Source: Heliopora coerulea (Eukaryota; Cnidaria; Anthozoa; Scleralcyonacea; Helioporidae). From it: a stretch of DNA of 64,000 nucleotides. The stretch lies in NCBI GenBank assembly GCA_030142905.1, contig JASJOG010000016.1, forward strand, positions 1,243,001-1,307,000. Direction: 5' to 3'. The notes beneath the pieces were generated by a model, which was not told the origin of the DNA, searched no databases, and saw nothing but the letters and a program-made list of their open reading frames with translations. Made by a program: the position numbers and the translations under genes. Below, in pieces: positions 43,244 through 54,613 of this stretch (within the stretch, counting starts at the first letter, position 1; each line of letters starts with the position of its first letter).

Positions 43244-44584
43244 TTAGACAGTGGTCTGTAGTTTGTTATTGTCACGACTTACCAAACAGTCTAGGAACGG
43301 AATAGCTCCGTCTTCTTCAATCTCTTTGGTAAATTGTATGTGACTGTTCTGTTCGTTAATGTGTTTGTGAAACTCGTCAATCTCGTCTTCGGGTAGTGCA
43401 GTAATCGTGTCGTCAACGTAACGAAACCAAAAAGGTAAAGTGTGTTTGTAAGTTGCAAGAGCTCGTTCCTCTATGGATTGCATTACAATTTCAGCAACCA
43501 CAACAGAAACGGGTGAGCCCATTGCTGTGCCATGTAACTGTTTGTAGTGTTTACCGTTGTATTGAAAGTAAGTTGATGTGAGGCAAAGTTCCAGTAGTTC
43601 CACGATGTCCCCTGTAGGTAAAAGAAGTGCGTCAGTAAATTCGTTGATGGCAGTTTTGGTGCATTCTAGCGCCAGTTGAAGCGGAATACTGGTAAACAGT
43701 GATTTCACGTCAAAAGACACTAGCTTGTGGTTGTGTGGTATTTGTACTGTTTTGAGATTGTTGATGAAGGTTTCAGTCGATCATAGTCTATGTTGTGACT
43801 TGTTGGTTAGTGGTTGCAGTATGGTTGTTAAGTATTTGGAAAGTTCGTAAGTAGGGGACCCACAGAACGAAACTATAGGTCGCATGGGTATTTGTGGCTT
43901 GTGAAGTTTCGGTAGTCCGTACAGCTTTGGTGATCGCGGTACCGAACACCTGAGTCGATAGTAAGTTTGTTGAGTGATCGTGTTAGTTTTTCTTATTGAG
44001 AAAATTTTGTTGTTAAGTTTTCGTTGAAGTGATGGTGCAGGGTCTCGTTTAAGTAGTTCGTAGGTTTGTTTGTCGTTAACTAGTTCGTCCATTTTGTCGT
44101 AGTAATCGGTCTTGTCCATAACAACAGTAACGCGTCCTTTGTCTGCTGGTAGTATGACAATGTTTTCGTCATGTTTTAGTCGTTTGAGTGCTTGTTTTTC
44201 GACTGTCGTCAAGTTAGTATCACGTATAGAGGCCGATTGTACGGTGGAGGCGACCCTACTCCTGATCTCGTCTTTTGTTGCCTCTGCCAAATCTCTTTGA
44301 GAAGCTAAGACAGCCTCGACACTCGATACAATCGCCTCAGTCGGTATATGTTTGGGTGTTATAGAGTGTTTTAGTCCGTAAGATAGTAATCGAGTTTCAG
44401 TTTCGTCTAAAGGGCGCGAGGAAATATTCTTGACCCAGTTATCGTCATGCTTTTGTCGTTTACGTGTTCTGCTGCGTTGTAATCGTTCAAGTTTCTGTTG
44501 GTATTTCGCTCGATATTCTGTTTCGTTTTTGAGAACTCGTTTGTCAGCAATGGTTTGTATAGTAGAAAGTAAGTCGGTACTCAC
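43244..44584 (-). pseudogene. PLE reverse transcriptase region, unit A
   Basis: Two open stretches (44584-43781 and 43720-43244) separated by one TGA. N-terminal: LLSYGLKHSITPKHIP, LKHDENIVILPADKGRV, YGLPKLHKPQIPMRPIVSF. Core: FDVKSLFTSIPL, MGSPVSVVVAEIVMQ, FRYVDDTITA, LPFLDCLVS-type strand (AIPFLDCLVSRDNN). YVDD is intact. This is a recently active-looking copy with few lesions. Confidence 0.88.
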
Positions 44585-44967
44585 GTTTGTTGGTATCAGT
44601 TGTCTCAGCTTGTCCAGTCTTCGTTGCTGTTGGTTTTTCTAGTAGTTGAGTCGTCTGTGACAGTCGTTAATCCGCGCTCGGATCAGTCGTCTGGTGGTGG
44701 AGTTGACGATCTGAATAGCCTCTTGTATGTTCAACGGGGACTTAATTCTAAGTCCTGCGGGAACGAGACCAAAATCCTTGCAGCGGTGGTTGAACCAGAG
44801 TTGTTGGCGAGTACGTCTGAACTTGCTTGCGAAACGGATGTAGTCGTTGGCAAGCTGTTCGCTCTGTCGTCCAAATGATAGTAATAAAGTAAATGGTTTG
44901 AACCTGGGAGAATCGTAACATGTTTGAGGAAGTTGATCGTCCAGGTTAGTGTAGTCTTGAGAATAAC

Positions 44968-45770
44968 ATCTCGCGTATCTTACGACCATACAACATACGA
45001 GTAGCGCACAAACCGATCACAACTTTACGACATGTACTGACTAACGTTAAGGACAGAGAACAACCGCACGAAAGACAAGGTGCAGTTTACAAAATTAATT
45101 GCTCCGACTGCCAAGCCACTTATATAGGTGAGACTAGCAGAAACTTAAATATACGACGAACAGAACACAAACGAGCGACAAAAAACGGAGACAAAACCAA
45201 CCACATTGCCGAACACCGCCGACAAACCAAACACAACATTGACTGGGAATCGGCAAAATGCATTACGTACAGCACCAACTACAAACAGCGACTCACACTA
45301 GAAAGCTGGTATACGAACTTAGAACAAAATCCATTAAACTGATCACAACAATTACCGGGACCTTACAAACGACTAATTCACAAAGTCAAACGTGCGAGCA
45401 GCCAATAGACTTACACTTCGACAAACTGATAATTAACGCCAACACAACCACACCCATTGCTTCTCGCCAAATATCACACCTCCATGAGTAATACGACCGC
45501 CCACTTATCACGCACGAGCCAGATACAAATACAGGCGAACCTGACATTCACTCTCCTTTTGACTCTGAAGATGACCGCCGCTAAGGCTGTCGAAACGTCA
45601 ATCACTTCAACCAACAGTCTTTCTCAAGACTACACTAACCTGGACGATCAACTTCCTCAAACATGTTACGATTCTCCCAGGTTCAAACCATTTACATTAT
45701 TGCGAGAGATCCATACAAGGATAAAAGAACGAGACCAGATCGATTTTGCTTCAACCACGGGCTTAAAAAG
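44968..45770 (+). mobile_element. 5'-truncated PLE, plus strand, of head-to-head unit A
   Basis: Starts inside the linker before the endonuclease (ISRILRPYNIRVAHKP in frame from about 44966) and runs through the complete GIY-YIG domain to a stop at about 45340, then the 3' tail. It is nearly identical to 42180-42960 on the other strand: about one residue differs in the endonuclease (T-Y-S-T-N-Y against T-Y-I-T-N-Y). Homology ends near 45746. AGTACCA occurs at 42171-42177 and 45771-45777 and may be a short target duplication for the double unit. Confidence 0.85.
45565..45599 (+). ncRNA. hammerhead-ribozyme-like block, PLE unit A plus copy
   Basis: Same block as 42327-42361. Flanking bases TTGACT upstream of CTGA and AATCA downstream of GTC can pair (four of five) as helix I. 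Confidence 0.5.
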
Positions 45771-45829
45771 AGTACCATCGCACCGAGTTTGGCGCGGGTG
45801 GGCGAGGGAATATATTCACGCTTGTTGAT

Positions 45830-48800
45830 CAAGGAGTAAATAGTAAACATTGATATGCTTCAACTTTAATTCACTGACGTAGTTTCTGACCGCTTTGTAC
45901 AGCCCTAACGGGATAGCAGATGCTGGATAGTCCTGTCATTTCCACTTCCATTCTTCAGATTCCTTATCCTCCCCAAGATCAATGTCTTTTTCCGGATTAT
46001 TTTCCCAATATTCCAACCAATAACAGTGGCCTCGAAATAAATATTACTATAAAATAAAATTTATTTGGTTGTACTAGGAGGTTATGAAAGTTGTGCTTTA
46101 ATATTATGCCTGGGCGCATTTGAATCTAAAAAAAATTACTCTAATGTTCAATTTGAGCTTATCAAACATCTCGTAGCGTTTGGTTACACTACGTTCTTTT
46201 TCTCACTTACGAATAATTGACGTCGTTTTTCTACAGTAAAAATTAAAAATTTAGCCAAGAGGGCTTCATAACTCTTAAACATTACAAGGGCCTTTAACAT
46301 GTATCTTTTGCTTTAACATTCATGGAAGTTATGCGAACATCTTCAACTTTAACTACACTTCGCATTAACCCTCCATATGATTGCATGTAGCAACAGAAAT
46401 GCTATACCAAAGCCACTTTGCAACTGAAGCCTTTGTTCTGCCATCTGAGTCCAACTAGGTCAATTTACTCGGAGTCAATTTACTCAGAGGGCAAAGCCGT
46501 GACTAGACTTCAAATGCACACGATGAAGCAACTGGTGCTGGTTTACAGCGCTTGAGAATTCACACAAAAAATAGTACAAGGCGCGGAAGGTTACAGATTA
46601 TATAAAATATATAGGTGATATATAATATATTATCACATAACTCCATTAACTCTAACAACAATCTGTACAAAAAAATACAAAAAGTTCAAAGGTGTTGATA
46701 CAATGACACTTTGCAGCAGTAATTCTCTACACCTAACCACTTTGCATCATTCTGCCTGTGAGTGAATGTAACTCAAAAGTTAAAGGTTCTCGCCGTCGGT
46801 GAAATTGAAATTAGGTCTAAGCTAAGAAACCTTTTCTGTGTATGATTGCTAAATGAACTTGCTAAACTACTTAAGAAGCAGCATGACTGATGACAGTGGG
46901 GTAGGAATGAATTTGATTTCGTGTGCGGGGGTGGTAAGGGCTGAATTCACCATATACATTATACATATACGCCCATGGAAGAATAATAGATTTTTAAAGC
47001 CTCTTAGAATGCAGCCAAAGTCATCTGTGCACTCAAATTACTGTTATTTGTTCACAATTGATAAGTCCCCTTTCCATTGAAATATATTTTCTTCACAAAC
47101 ATTTATTTTCCTTTTTTGAGACGCAGTGCTCATAAACACACTCAATGTCTGACTGATACAGTTCTTGCAGCCTCTGAGATGGCTGTGTTTTATTTCCATT
47201 GCGTGCCTTGATTAAAAGTTTTTCAATTTCTAACAGCAGCTCCAAACTTTCTTGGTCCAATCTGCACCCTTTATAACGGTCTAGCTACACTGACTACCCG
47301 TCCGTTAATGAAATCTTCAAACTCTCTTGGACTGAGGTTGAGTGTCAATCCTTAAAAATGGCTGAAATTTACATGAGCTGCTTTCGAACCAGTGAAGATA
47401 AGATGCTACCTTCGTAACACTTGGCCCATTTTGGGGGCTCAACCGCCAACTTAAATGCATGAGAGAGCTGAAGCCCTCGTATCCCGCCCGCTTCTTACGC
47501 CTATGACTGATGAATTTAATAGGCCACTTCTTTAAAAAAAGTCACGTAACCTCAAACTTCTTACAAAAGGTAGCATGAAATTATGACCCAATCAAAGGCC
47601 TTCAAATTTAATCATGAAGTTTTGATTTTCAAAGTTAGCATTGGCATGGAGAGATTGGAATATAAGTCTTCATTAGTTAGAAAAAATGCCTTTTAAATTC
47701 AAATTTTTAACTCATACCGTGAAAGATATATGATGAAATACTTTTATGTCAGTTATACAAGGTTGTAGGCGGAATAATGAATGTTTAACGTGGTAAACAT
47801 ACATTTTCTTGCTCGACACTGTGATGGATCAGAAGACATGAATTTGTCATTCAACATAGCAGCCAGAAATCATGTTTACTTTTAATTTACCATGCTTAGC
47901 ATTTATTATTCCTGCTAAAACCATGTATGAACAACAATACGTCTGAGTTGCGTTCTTCTTCTGGATTTTGAACAATTTGTTTTTTTGACTACGCAACTTT
48001 TAGGATGTCAAAATCAAACCAGTCCAAGTTCTGATAAACCACACCACCACAGAAGAACTGAACGGACAAAAGACGTTTCCATTTTCAATTATTAGGTCTC
48101 TTTACCAGCTTCTTGTGGTTTCAGTGCGCAAATATGCTTTTGAAGTTAAAGAATGTTTTTGATTGGACAAAGAACAAGTTGCTGGCCACGTGACAAGAAG
48201 CAATATTATCTCTATGACTGATAAAAAATTTTAATATACTGTACTCCAAAAGCTGTTTTATACTGTCCACCAAAAACCTGTTTTTCAATGAAGCCCTGTA
48301 CTTGGCCAATGCAAAAACATTCTTGACGTTTACTTAAAAATTCACCCTATAAGGGTTTTCTAGGATCAAAATTGCATTCCTACTACTTTAACATAATTCA
48401 TGTCTCGAGGCGTCTTAAGGCAAATGGCCTTTTAAGTTACTTTACTTGAATTTCAGAGACCGGAACTAATATTTCAAGCATCCCCAGAGTTAAGCCGTCT
48501 TAAGGTGGTATAACTGTATAATAATTGTCATGAGCTAGTACTGGGCGGTCTGCTTTTTCTTTTCAAGTCATGCGTGTATCAACACAAGCCTTACGAAGAT
48601 TTGAATCTTTGAAATTTATGAAAACTTTACGATTCCATGTGGTCGACAATTCAAATATTGTTTTCCAAATTTATTTTCTTTCATAATAGACTTATTGGGA
48701 TTATTTGAACAGATGATGAGATTTTTGAAGAAGCAGGACTTGCGTACACGAGGTTATGTTGAAAATTTGAAATCAACACGTACAAGAAGTCATTTTTTGG

Positions 48801-49600
48801 GCGGGATAGTTACGTCTTTTGAAGCCTTTCGGCGTTAATCAAGCTGCTAACGTAACCGGCTTTTTAAACAATCGATCATACATTTTCCTGAGTTGAAATT
48901 GTGGAGGAATATTTTGAAAGTGCTGAAGTCAAGAGATATGCCATGTTACTAAACATATTTTGTTCCCACATGAAATTGTGTGACGATGACTGAGCTCTGC
49001 ATCACGCTGAAAACTACATTCGAATTGTATATTGGGTACATATTTTGAAAATTAGACACGGACATTCCCAAATTTCAAAAATGAAGGCACTTACGCACTT
49101 GAGCCAAATTAGGGGTCAAAACCAAAATGCGAAACACAGCCTAAAAGAGAGATTTTCTAACACATCTCAATGATATGCTAATCTAAATTTTTAAAAAAAT
49201 TTTTTTTGGCCTAGCTACGCTGAGACTCTTAAATTTGTAACGATGGTATTTGAAGAACACTTTAAAAGATTATTCTAATTTTTTCAGAAATTATTCTATT
49301 GATATTAATCTACACAAAGACCTAAAATAGAAAGATTTTCCAGAATAATTTTTGTAAAAATGTACAATATATTCTTCCATTTCAAGTTGTTTTCGGCTGT
49401 ATTTTCAATTTATTTCATAACTTAGCAATAATTTCGCAGGATGAAATTGTCTTAGTTCATTTTATACATTCAGGATAAATGCTTATTTTCTCATGACTTC
49501 AGAAAAATATATTAAAGAGTAGTAGAGTTATCACTGCTGCAATTTTGATACCCGTCTGGGGTTTCAAAGCAATTCATGGTTGTCATGGCAATCACATTTC
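45830..49600. other. long intron stretch; one possible hAT fragment
   Basis: No convincing gene. On the minus strand 47283-47095 reads RLDQESLELLLEIEKLLIKA and TQPSQRLQELYQSDIECVYE, a helix-rich segment that recalls hAT-type transposases ahead of the C-terminus, but flanking sense is lost. An AT-rich tract lies at 46595-46640. A scrap of SINE-like B-box (ACCCGTCTGGGG) is near 49550. Confidence 0.3.
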
Positions 49601-49721
49601 CTAACAGGAACCTGAATGAAAAGGAAATTGTAGCAGAAGAATGAATACTAATTCCCACCATATAACACGAGATAAAACCATAAGAATTGATAATTTAAAG
49701 CATAACTTATTGAAGAAACAA

Positions 49722-49754
49722 CAAACGTTTCCTCGCGACACGCAACATCGTCAG
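49722..49754 (-). ncRNA. hammerhead-ribozyme-like block, PLE unit C
   Basis: Minus strand: CTGACGA, T, GTTGCGTGTCGCGAG, GAAACGTTTG. The core is intact, helix II is imperfect, and ACGT follows GAA. Confidence 0.4.
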
Positions 49755-51216
49755 AGCGACTATGAGTTAATTTACATTTGAACTATTAGTGTTTTATTAA
49801 AAGCTGTAGCTGTAGAGTTAATTGGAGACGTAAGTAAGAGAAGGAAAGGTAACGATACGTTGGAAATGTAAAAGATTAAGGATGTTGATATTAAAGAATG
49901 TATAGTTAAAACAGAGAAAAGGGAATAGAACTAAGGTTGGCATTTAGTGAAAGGCTAAGATAACGGATAGGCAAACTTTCTTGTATGAGAAGCTCGGAAG
50001 GAGAGGAGCATGATGAGAGAATCTGGAAGTCGTTTGAGGAAGCGGTGTGATTACTTTTGCAAAGATAAGAAAGGACGCTTGAAGGCGAGGGATTAACACG
50101 CTTCTTCCCCGTCAAAGCAGAGATTTCTAATTGATCAGAGACTCTTGTGTGCAAGTGGTGGGCTGTTTGGCCCAGGTACAATGCGGTACAGCATTGAAAC
50201 GAGAAATAATAGACTACATGACATCTCAGACTTCGGGAAGTCTGCCTTTGAAAGGGTAAAAAAAAGAAAGGCGTTTGGTGGGTCGGAGGACGGTGCGGAT
50301 ATCCATATGTGAAAAGGCGGAAGAACAATGTTTATGGATTTTTGTACTGATTTGAAGAGAGTGGAGACCAGTAAATAGTAGGCAGAAATAAATTATCTTT
50401 TTAGGAACAGTTGGAATTTTGGGGGTGGGTTTGAAAGTTTTGTCTAAAAATAATTGGACGCATTTATCCCAAAGATGAGTCAGGTAGCTGTTAAGATTAA
50501 AGACTGTTCGAAATTTTTCGACCTTTAGATGAGAATTTTTGTAAGTTGAGCAGATTTTAAATAACCGGTCAATTACTGCCAGAATTAAACTTGTTTTATA
50601 CTTTAACGGGATAAAAACTATGAAAGTTGGTGAAAAGTCCTGTAAATGTCGGTTTTGATAAACAGATGTAGAGAATAAGGAGTTGCTACGTTTGATTTGG
50701 ATATCTAGAAAATGAAGTGTCTTGTTGGGAGTTTAGATTTCAGAGATAAATTTTATGTTGGCATACTGTCGGTTTAAAACATTGAAAAATAAATTGATAT
50801 GTTCTGGTGAGCAAAATAACAAAAAACAGTCATCAACATACCCGCTATCGTAGAAGTTTTCTAGCCATGTATTTTCATGGAATGAATGAAAAATGCTAGC
50901 AAAATAAGGGCCAAGGGGTGAACCCATAGAAACTCTATCAATTTGTTGGAAAAGATATCCATTAAAAGTGAAACGGCAATTTTTTACAATACAACGTAAA
51001 ACTTGTAAAAGTTGTGAAAGTGAGTGGTGTTACGAAATAGGCGATTGGTGACGATATCGATGGTTTCGTCGAGCTGGATGTTTGTGAACAGAGACTTAAT
51101 ATCAAAACTGGCCATAATAAGATTATCTGATGAAAAGCTTAAATTATTCAGTTCGTTAACAAAAGAAAATGTGTCGCTTGGATATAGGTCTAAGGATACG
51201 GACGAGAAATTTAGCT

Positions 51217-51228
51217 ATCTTATAAGAC
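51217..51228 (+). repeat. 12-bp target-site duplication, left
   Basis: ATCTTATAAGAC, identical to 54602-54613. Together they bracket the whole head-to-head PLE unit B. Confidence 0.85.
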
Positions 51229-53856
51229 TGGCGACAGAGGTACCAGGCGGGAATCGCAGACGGAGAAGAAATAATAAAGCCCAGCAAAAAAACACTCAAA
51301 ATAGGCATATTAAAGGTTTAAAATGTAATGCTAAAGTTTCGTTGCTGCACGCAACATCCTCAGAGAATGAACAACTTATATTACAAGGTGATGATATATA
51401 ATGGTATGTTACATGATATGTAAACGAGATATTGGCGTAAGAACGGAAGTGAGAAGGACAAAAGGAAACAGCAAACTGAGATTTAGTGGAAAGGTCGAAA
51501 AACGAAAGGTCTTAAAAAAAGAAAGTGGAATTAAAAGAGCCCATGTTGGCATTAAGCGATGGATTGAGTTTGCGGATAAGCAGACTTTCTCTGACGAGAA
51601 GTTCAGAGTTGAAGGAAGAAGAAGACAAGATGGTGAAGTCATCAGGCGAGACAGGGTGTCCAGTGTCACAATGATGTGACAGGATGCTAGTCGGAGAAGA
51701 ATTCACTCGTTTTTTGCCAGTAAGTGAAGAAATGCCCAAGTGCTCTGAGATTCGTGTGTGGAGAAGCCGACTAGTCTGGTCGACATACAACAAACTACAA
51801 CGTTGACACTTAAAACGGTAAACGACACGAGATCCCAAGGCCCTGGGAATATTGTTCTTAAAGACAAAAAAGTGCCACGATCGGAGAGAAGGACGGAAAA
51901 GAGCGGAGGTTAATGTGAGAGAAAGCACTGGAGCATAACTTCCGAATCTGAGTGCGAATTTGGAGGCTATGTTGACCAGTGTGGGGAAGACAAAAGTAAA
52001 CGATTTTCTTGGGGGCGAGGGAAATTTGGGGGAGGGTGAGAAAATCTTATCAAGAAACCGGTGAATGCATGTGTCTGAATAAATTAGGCTAACCATTAAG
52101 TAAAAGCGTTTTCTTAAGATTTTGAAGTTTCGAGTCAAAAATAAAATAGGAGGAGCAAATACTAAAATAGCGATTAAGAAAGGAAGGTATTAATCCTGTT
52201 TTGTAAACAGAAGGAATAAAACTATTGTAGTTAGTGTATAAGCCTGTAAAAGTGGGTTTATGAAAAACAGAAGTAGAGAATGAGCCATTGGATCGTGTTA
52301 TAAGAACATCAAGGAAGGGTAAACAGTTGTTGACTGCAGTTTCATGCGTGAAATTGATGTTAGGATGTTGACTATTTAAATAACTGAGAATAGGTGCAAT
52401 ATGATCGGGGAAGCAAAAAGCAAGAAGCAATCATCGACATATCTACGGTAATAAACGGGTTTAAAATGAGTGGGACAGTTAGAGAGCCAAGCACGTTCAT
52501 GCCAGGAAAGAAAAATATCGCCAAAGGTAGGACCCAGGGGAGAACCCATGGCAACGCCATCGGTCTGTTCAAACAAAACACCATTAAAGAAAAAGTGGCT
52601 ATTCTAAACTGCAAAACTTAGAAGTTGAGTGAATTCGGAACGGGTAAAGTTCTGAAAATGAGTGGAATTACTAAGTAACTTAGAAACAATGATATTGATG
52701 GTCTCATCTAAAGGAATGTTAGTGAAAAGTGATTTTGTGCTAACCATAGTTAAAGTATCAGAGTTAACGTCCAAGGCAAAAAGATCCTGAATAGAAGAGA
52801 AAGAATCGCTTACCATATATGTGCCAGCAGAAATAAGGCGTAAAAAGAGGGACTAGAAACTTTGCAAGACCATAGGAGTGAGTACCAATGGATGAGAGGA
52901 TAGGTCTAAGGGGGACGCCAAGTTTGTGAACTTTAGGTAGTCCATACAAAATACCCGGGTGTGAGCCGGATGGAAATAAATTATCATAAATAATTTCAGA
53001 TATAGTTCCATTTTTCTTTAACTCGCGTAAAAAGTTTTTCACTGGATTTTCTTGTCGTATAGAATGTGTAATGGGGTCCACGTCAAGTTTTCTGAATTTG
53101 TTCCTATCAGACAAGATGTCATCCATTTTCTTGTAGTAGTCCGACCTGTCGATGATAACGACACCATTCCCCTTGTCAGGTTTCATGATGAAGATATTTT
53201 TATCGTTCTTTGGGTTGTTAATTATATCGACTTTATCTTTCGAAAAAATATAGTTAGGTCTAGAGTAACCTCTGAAGCCAGAAAGAGCAACGTCTTTAAG
53301 TTTAGTTCGAAGGGAGTCTGTTGTGTCCAGATATGAGGGAGATGTTTTAGTTATTCAGACGTCGGTGAAACATTTCAAAGGGAGCGAGAAAGTCACAATA
53401 ATCGAGACGGCTAGGTGGTAACGAGAAGTTCAGTCCTTTGCTTAGAATGTCTTTCTCTTCATCGGTTAAGAGGCGCTGGGAAAAATTGAAGATGACGTTG
53501 TCAGGATTTAATGAGTCGGTGATTTTCGATTGGGAACAAAGACGGAAAAGTTTTCGGTCCTGAATCTTTTGATGGCGATTGAGAGTACGGATGTTTTCAT
53601 TATCGGAAAGGGTCTTGAGGTGAATCAAGTCCAGTGAGGATACCAAGGAAGACAAGCGAAGGCTAGCAGCATTAGATTGGGATGACAATATACGTATACG
53701 CGACTGTTTGAGACCAATTTCTTCCTGTAAAAGCTTTCGTTGGCATTGGCGGTAAGCAGTGGAATTCTGTAGACGACGGTTGACAACTTGGAAATGTAGG
53801 AAACGAGGAATAACCGATTGTTTCTTGCAGTTTTGCAACTAATCCTAGTTTCAACT
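51229..53856 (-). mobile_element. near-full-length PLE, minus strand, of head-to-head unit B
   Basis: From the 5' side: N-terminal region 53838-53347 (SSLDLIHLKTLS, IQDRKLFRLCSQSKITDS, LDYCDFLAPFEMF); after a frameshift 53186 onward (MKPDKGNGVVIIDRSDYYKK, ILYGLPKVHKLGVPLRPILS); RT core (LFTNIPLDETINII, EQTDGVAMGSPLGPTFGDI, YRRYVDDCFLLF); then strand LPFLDVLITR and the endonuclease 52138-51512 (VYRFKCQRCSLLYVDQTSRL, HTRISEHLGIS). About five frameshifts. The expected Gly of the Y-V-G motif reads D (LYVDQ), shared by both B copies, so the master may already have lost it. Confidence 0.85.
51331..51363 (-). ncRNA. hammerhead-ribozyme-like block, PLE unit B minus copy
   Basis: Minus strand: CTGAGGA, T, GTTGC, GTGCA, GCAAC, GAAAC, TTTAG. 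Helix II is perfect. Confidence 0.5.
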
Positions 53857-54601
53857 CAATCGTTTACTTTTGTCTTCCCCACACTGGTCAACATAGCCTC
53901 CAAATTCGCACTCAGATTCGGAAGTTATGCTCCAGTGCTTTCTCTCACATTAACCTCCGCTCTTTTCCGTCCTTCTCTCCGATCGTGGCACTTTTTTGTC
54001 TTTAAGAACAATATTCCCAGGGCCTTGGGATCTCGTGTCGTTTACCGTTTTAAGTGTCAACGTTGTAGTTTGTTGTATGTCGACCAGACTAGTCGGCTTC
54101 TCCACACACGAATCTCAGAGCACTTGGGCATTTCTGCACTTACTGGCAAAAAACGAGTGAATTCTTCTCCGACTAGCATCCTGTCACATCATTGTGACAC
54201 TGGACACCCTGTCTCGCCTGATGACTTCACCATCTTGTCTTCTTCTTCCTTCAACTCTGAACTTCTCGTCAGAGAAAGTCTGCTTATCCGCAAACTCAAT
54301 CCATCGCTTAATGCCAACATGGGCTCTTTTAATTCCACTTTCTTTTTTTAAGACCTTTCGTTTTTCGACCTTTCCACTAAATCTCAGTTTGCTGTTTCCT
54401 TTTGTCCTTCTCACTTCCGTTCTTACGCCAATATCTCGTTTACATATCATGTAACATACCATTATATATCATCACCTTGTAATATAAGTTGTTCATTCTC
54501 TGAGGATGTTGCGTGCAGCAACGAAACTTTAGCATTACATTTTAAACCTTTAATATGCCTATTTTGAGTGTTTTTTTGCTGGGCTTTACTATTTCTTCTC
54601 C
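53857..54601 (+). mobile_element. 5'-truncated PLE, plus strand, of head-to-head unit B
   Basis: Begins in the linker after the RT (SFTFVFPTLVNIASKFALRF) and keeps the full endonuclease (VYRFKCQRCSLLYVDQTSRL) to a stop at 54351, then the tail. Over about 170 residues it differs from the minus copy by about one residue (G-I-S-A-L against G-I-S-S-L). Ends at TTCTTCTC before the 12-bp repeat at 54602. Confidence 0.88.
54500..54532 (+). ncRNA. hammerhead-ribozyme-like block, PLE unit B plus copy
   Basis: Same as 51331-51363. With cleavage placed after ACTTT, AGCAT downstream pairs with ATTCT upstream of CTGA at four of five positions as helix I. Confidence 0.5.
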
Positions 54602-54613
54602 ATCTTATAAGAC
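54602..54613 (+). repeat. 12-bp target-site duplication, right
   Basis: ATCTTATAAGAC, identical to 51217-51228; the sequence is itself nearly palindromic. Confidence 0.85.

Larger units (their letters stand above)
42178..44963 (-). mobile_element. near-full-length PLE, minus strand, of head-to-head unit A
   Basis: Single reading frame broken by only three stops (near 44639, 43780 and 43243). N-terminal part 44885-44640 (SFGRQSEQLANDYIRFASKF); linker with NIVILPADKGRVTVVMDKTD near 44130; RT with FDVKSLFTSIPLQLALECTK, GTAMGSPVSVVVAEI, catalytic FRYVDDTITALP; endonuclease with YKINCSDCQATYIGETSRNL and RRTEHKRAT near 42800. The sequence CTCAAGACTACACTAACCTG is present at both the 5' end (44960) and 3' end (42290), a terminal-repeat remnant. 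Confidence 0.88.
49640..51228 (-). mobile_element. PLE unit C, minus copy, 3' half
   Basis: After the nested unit B the minus-strand reading resumes: SDTFSFVNELNNLSFSSD, FDIKSLFTNIQLDETIDIV, MGSPLGPYFASIFHSFHENT, a catalytic YVDD (GYVDDCFLLF), then decay, then the endonuclease at 50328-49906: YYFSFQCCTALYLGQTAHHL, HTRVSDQLEISALTGKKR. The tail has a ribozyme-like block at 49722-49754. Several frameshifts. Confidence 0.82.

Noticed and set aside
45785..45805. GGGTGGGCGAGGG as the right TIR of the element starting at 40295
   Set aside because: Shares 13 bp with the complement of 40310-40325, but flanking sequence does not match, so the pairing is not supported.
51401..51679. 92-codon ORF, identical at 54184-54462 on the other strand
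   Set aside because: Antisense of the PLE endonuclease C-terminus in both unit B copies. Identity follows from the duplicated DNA.
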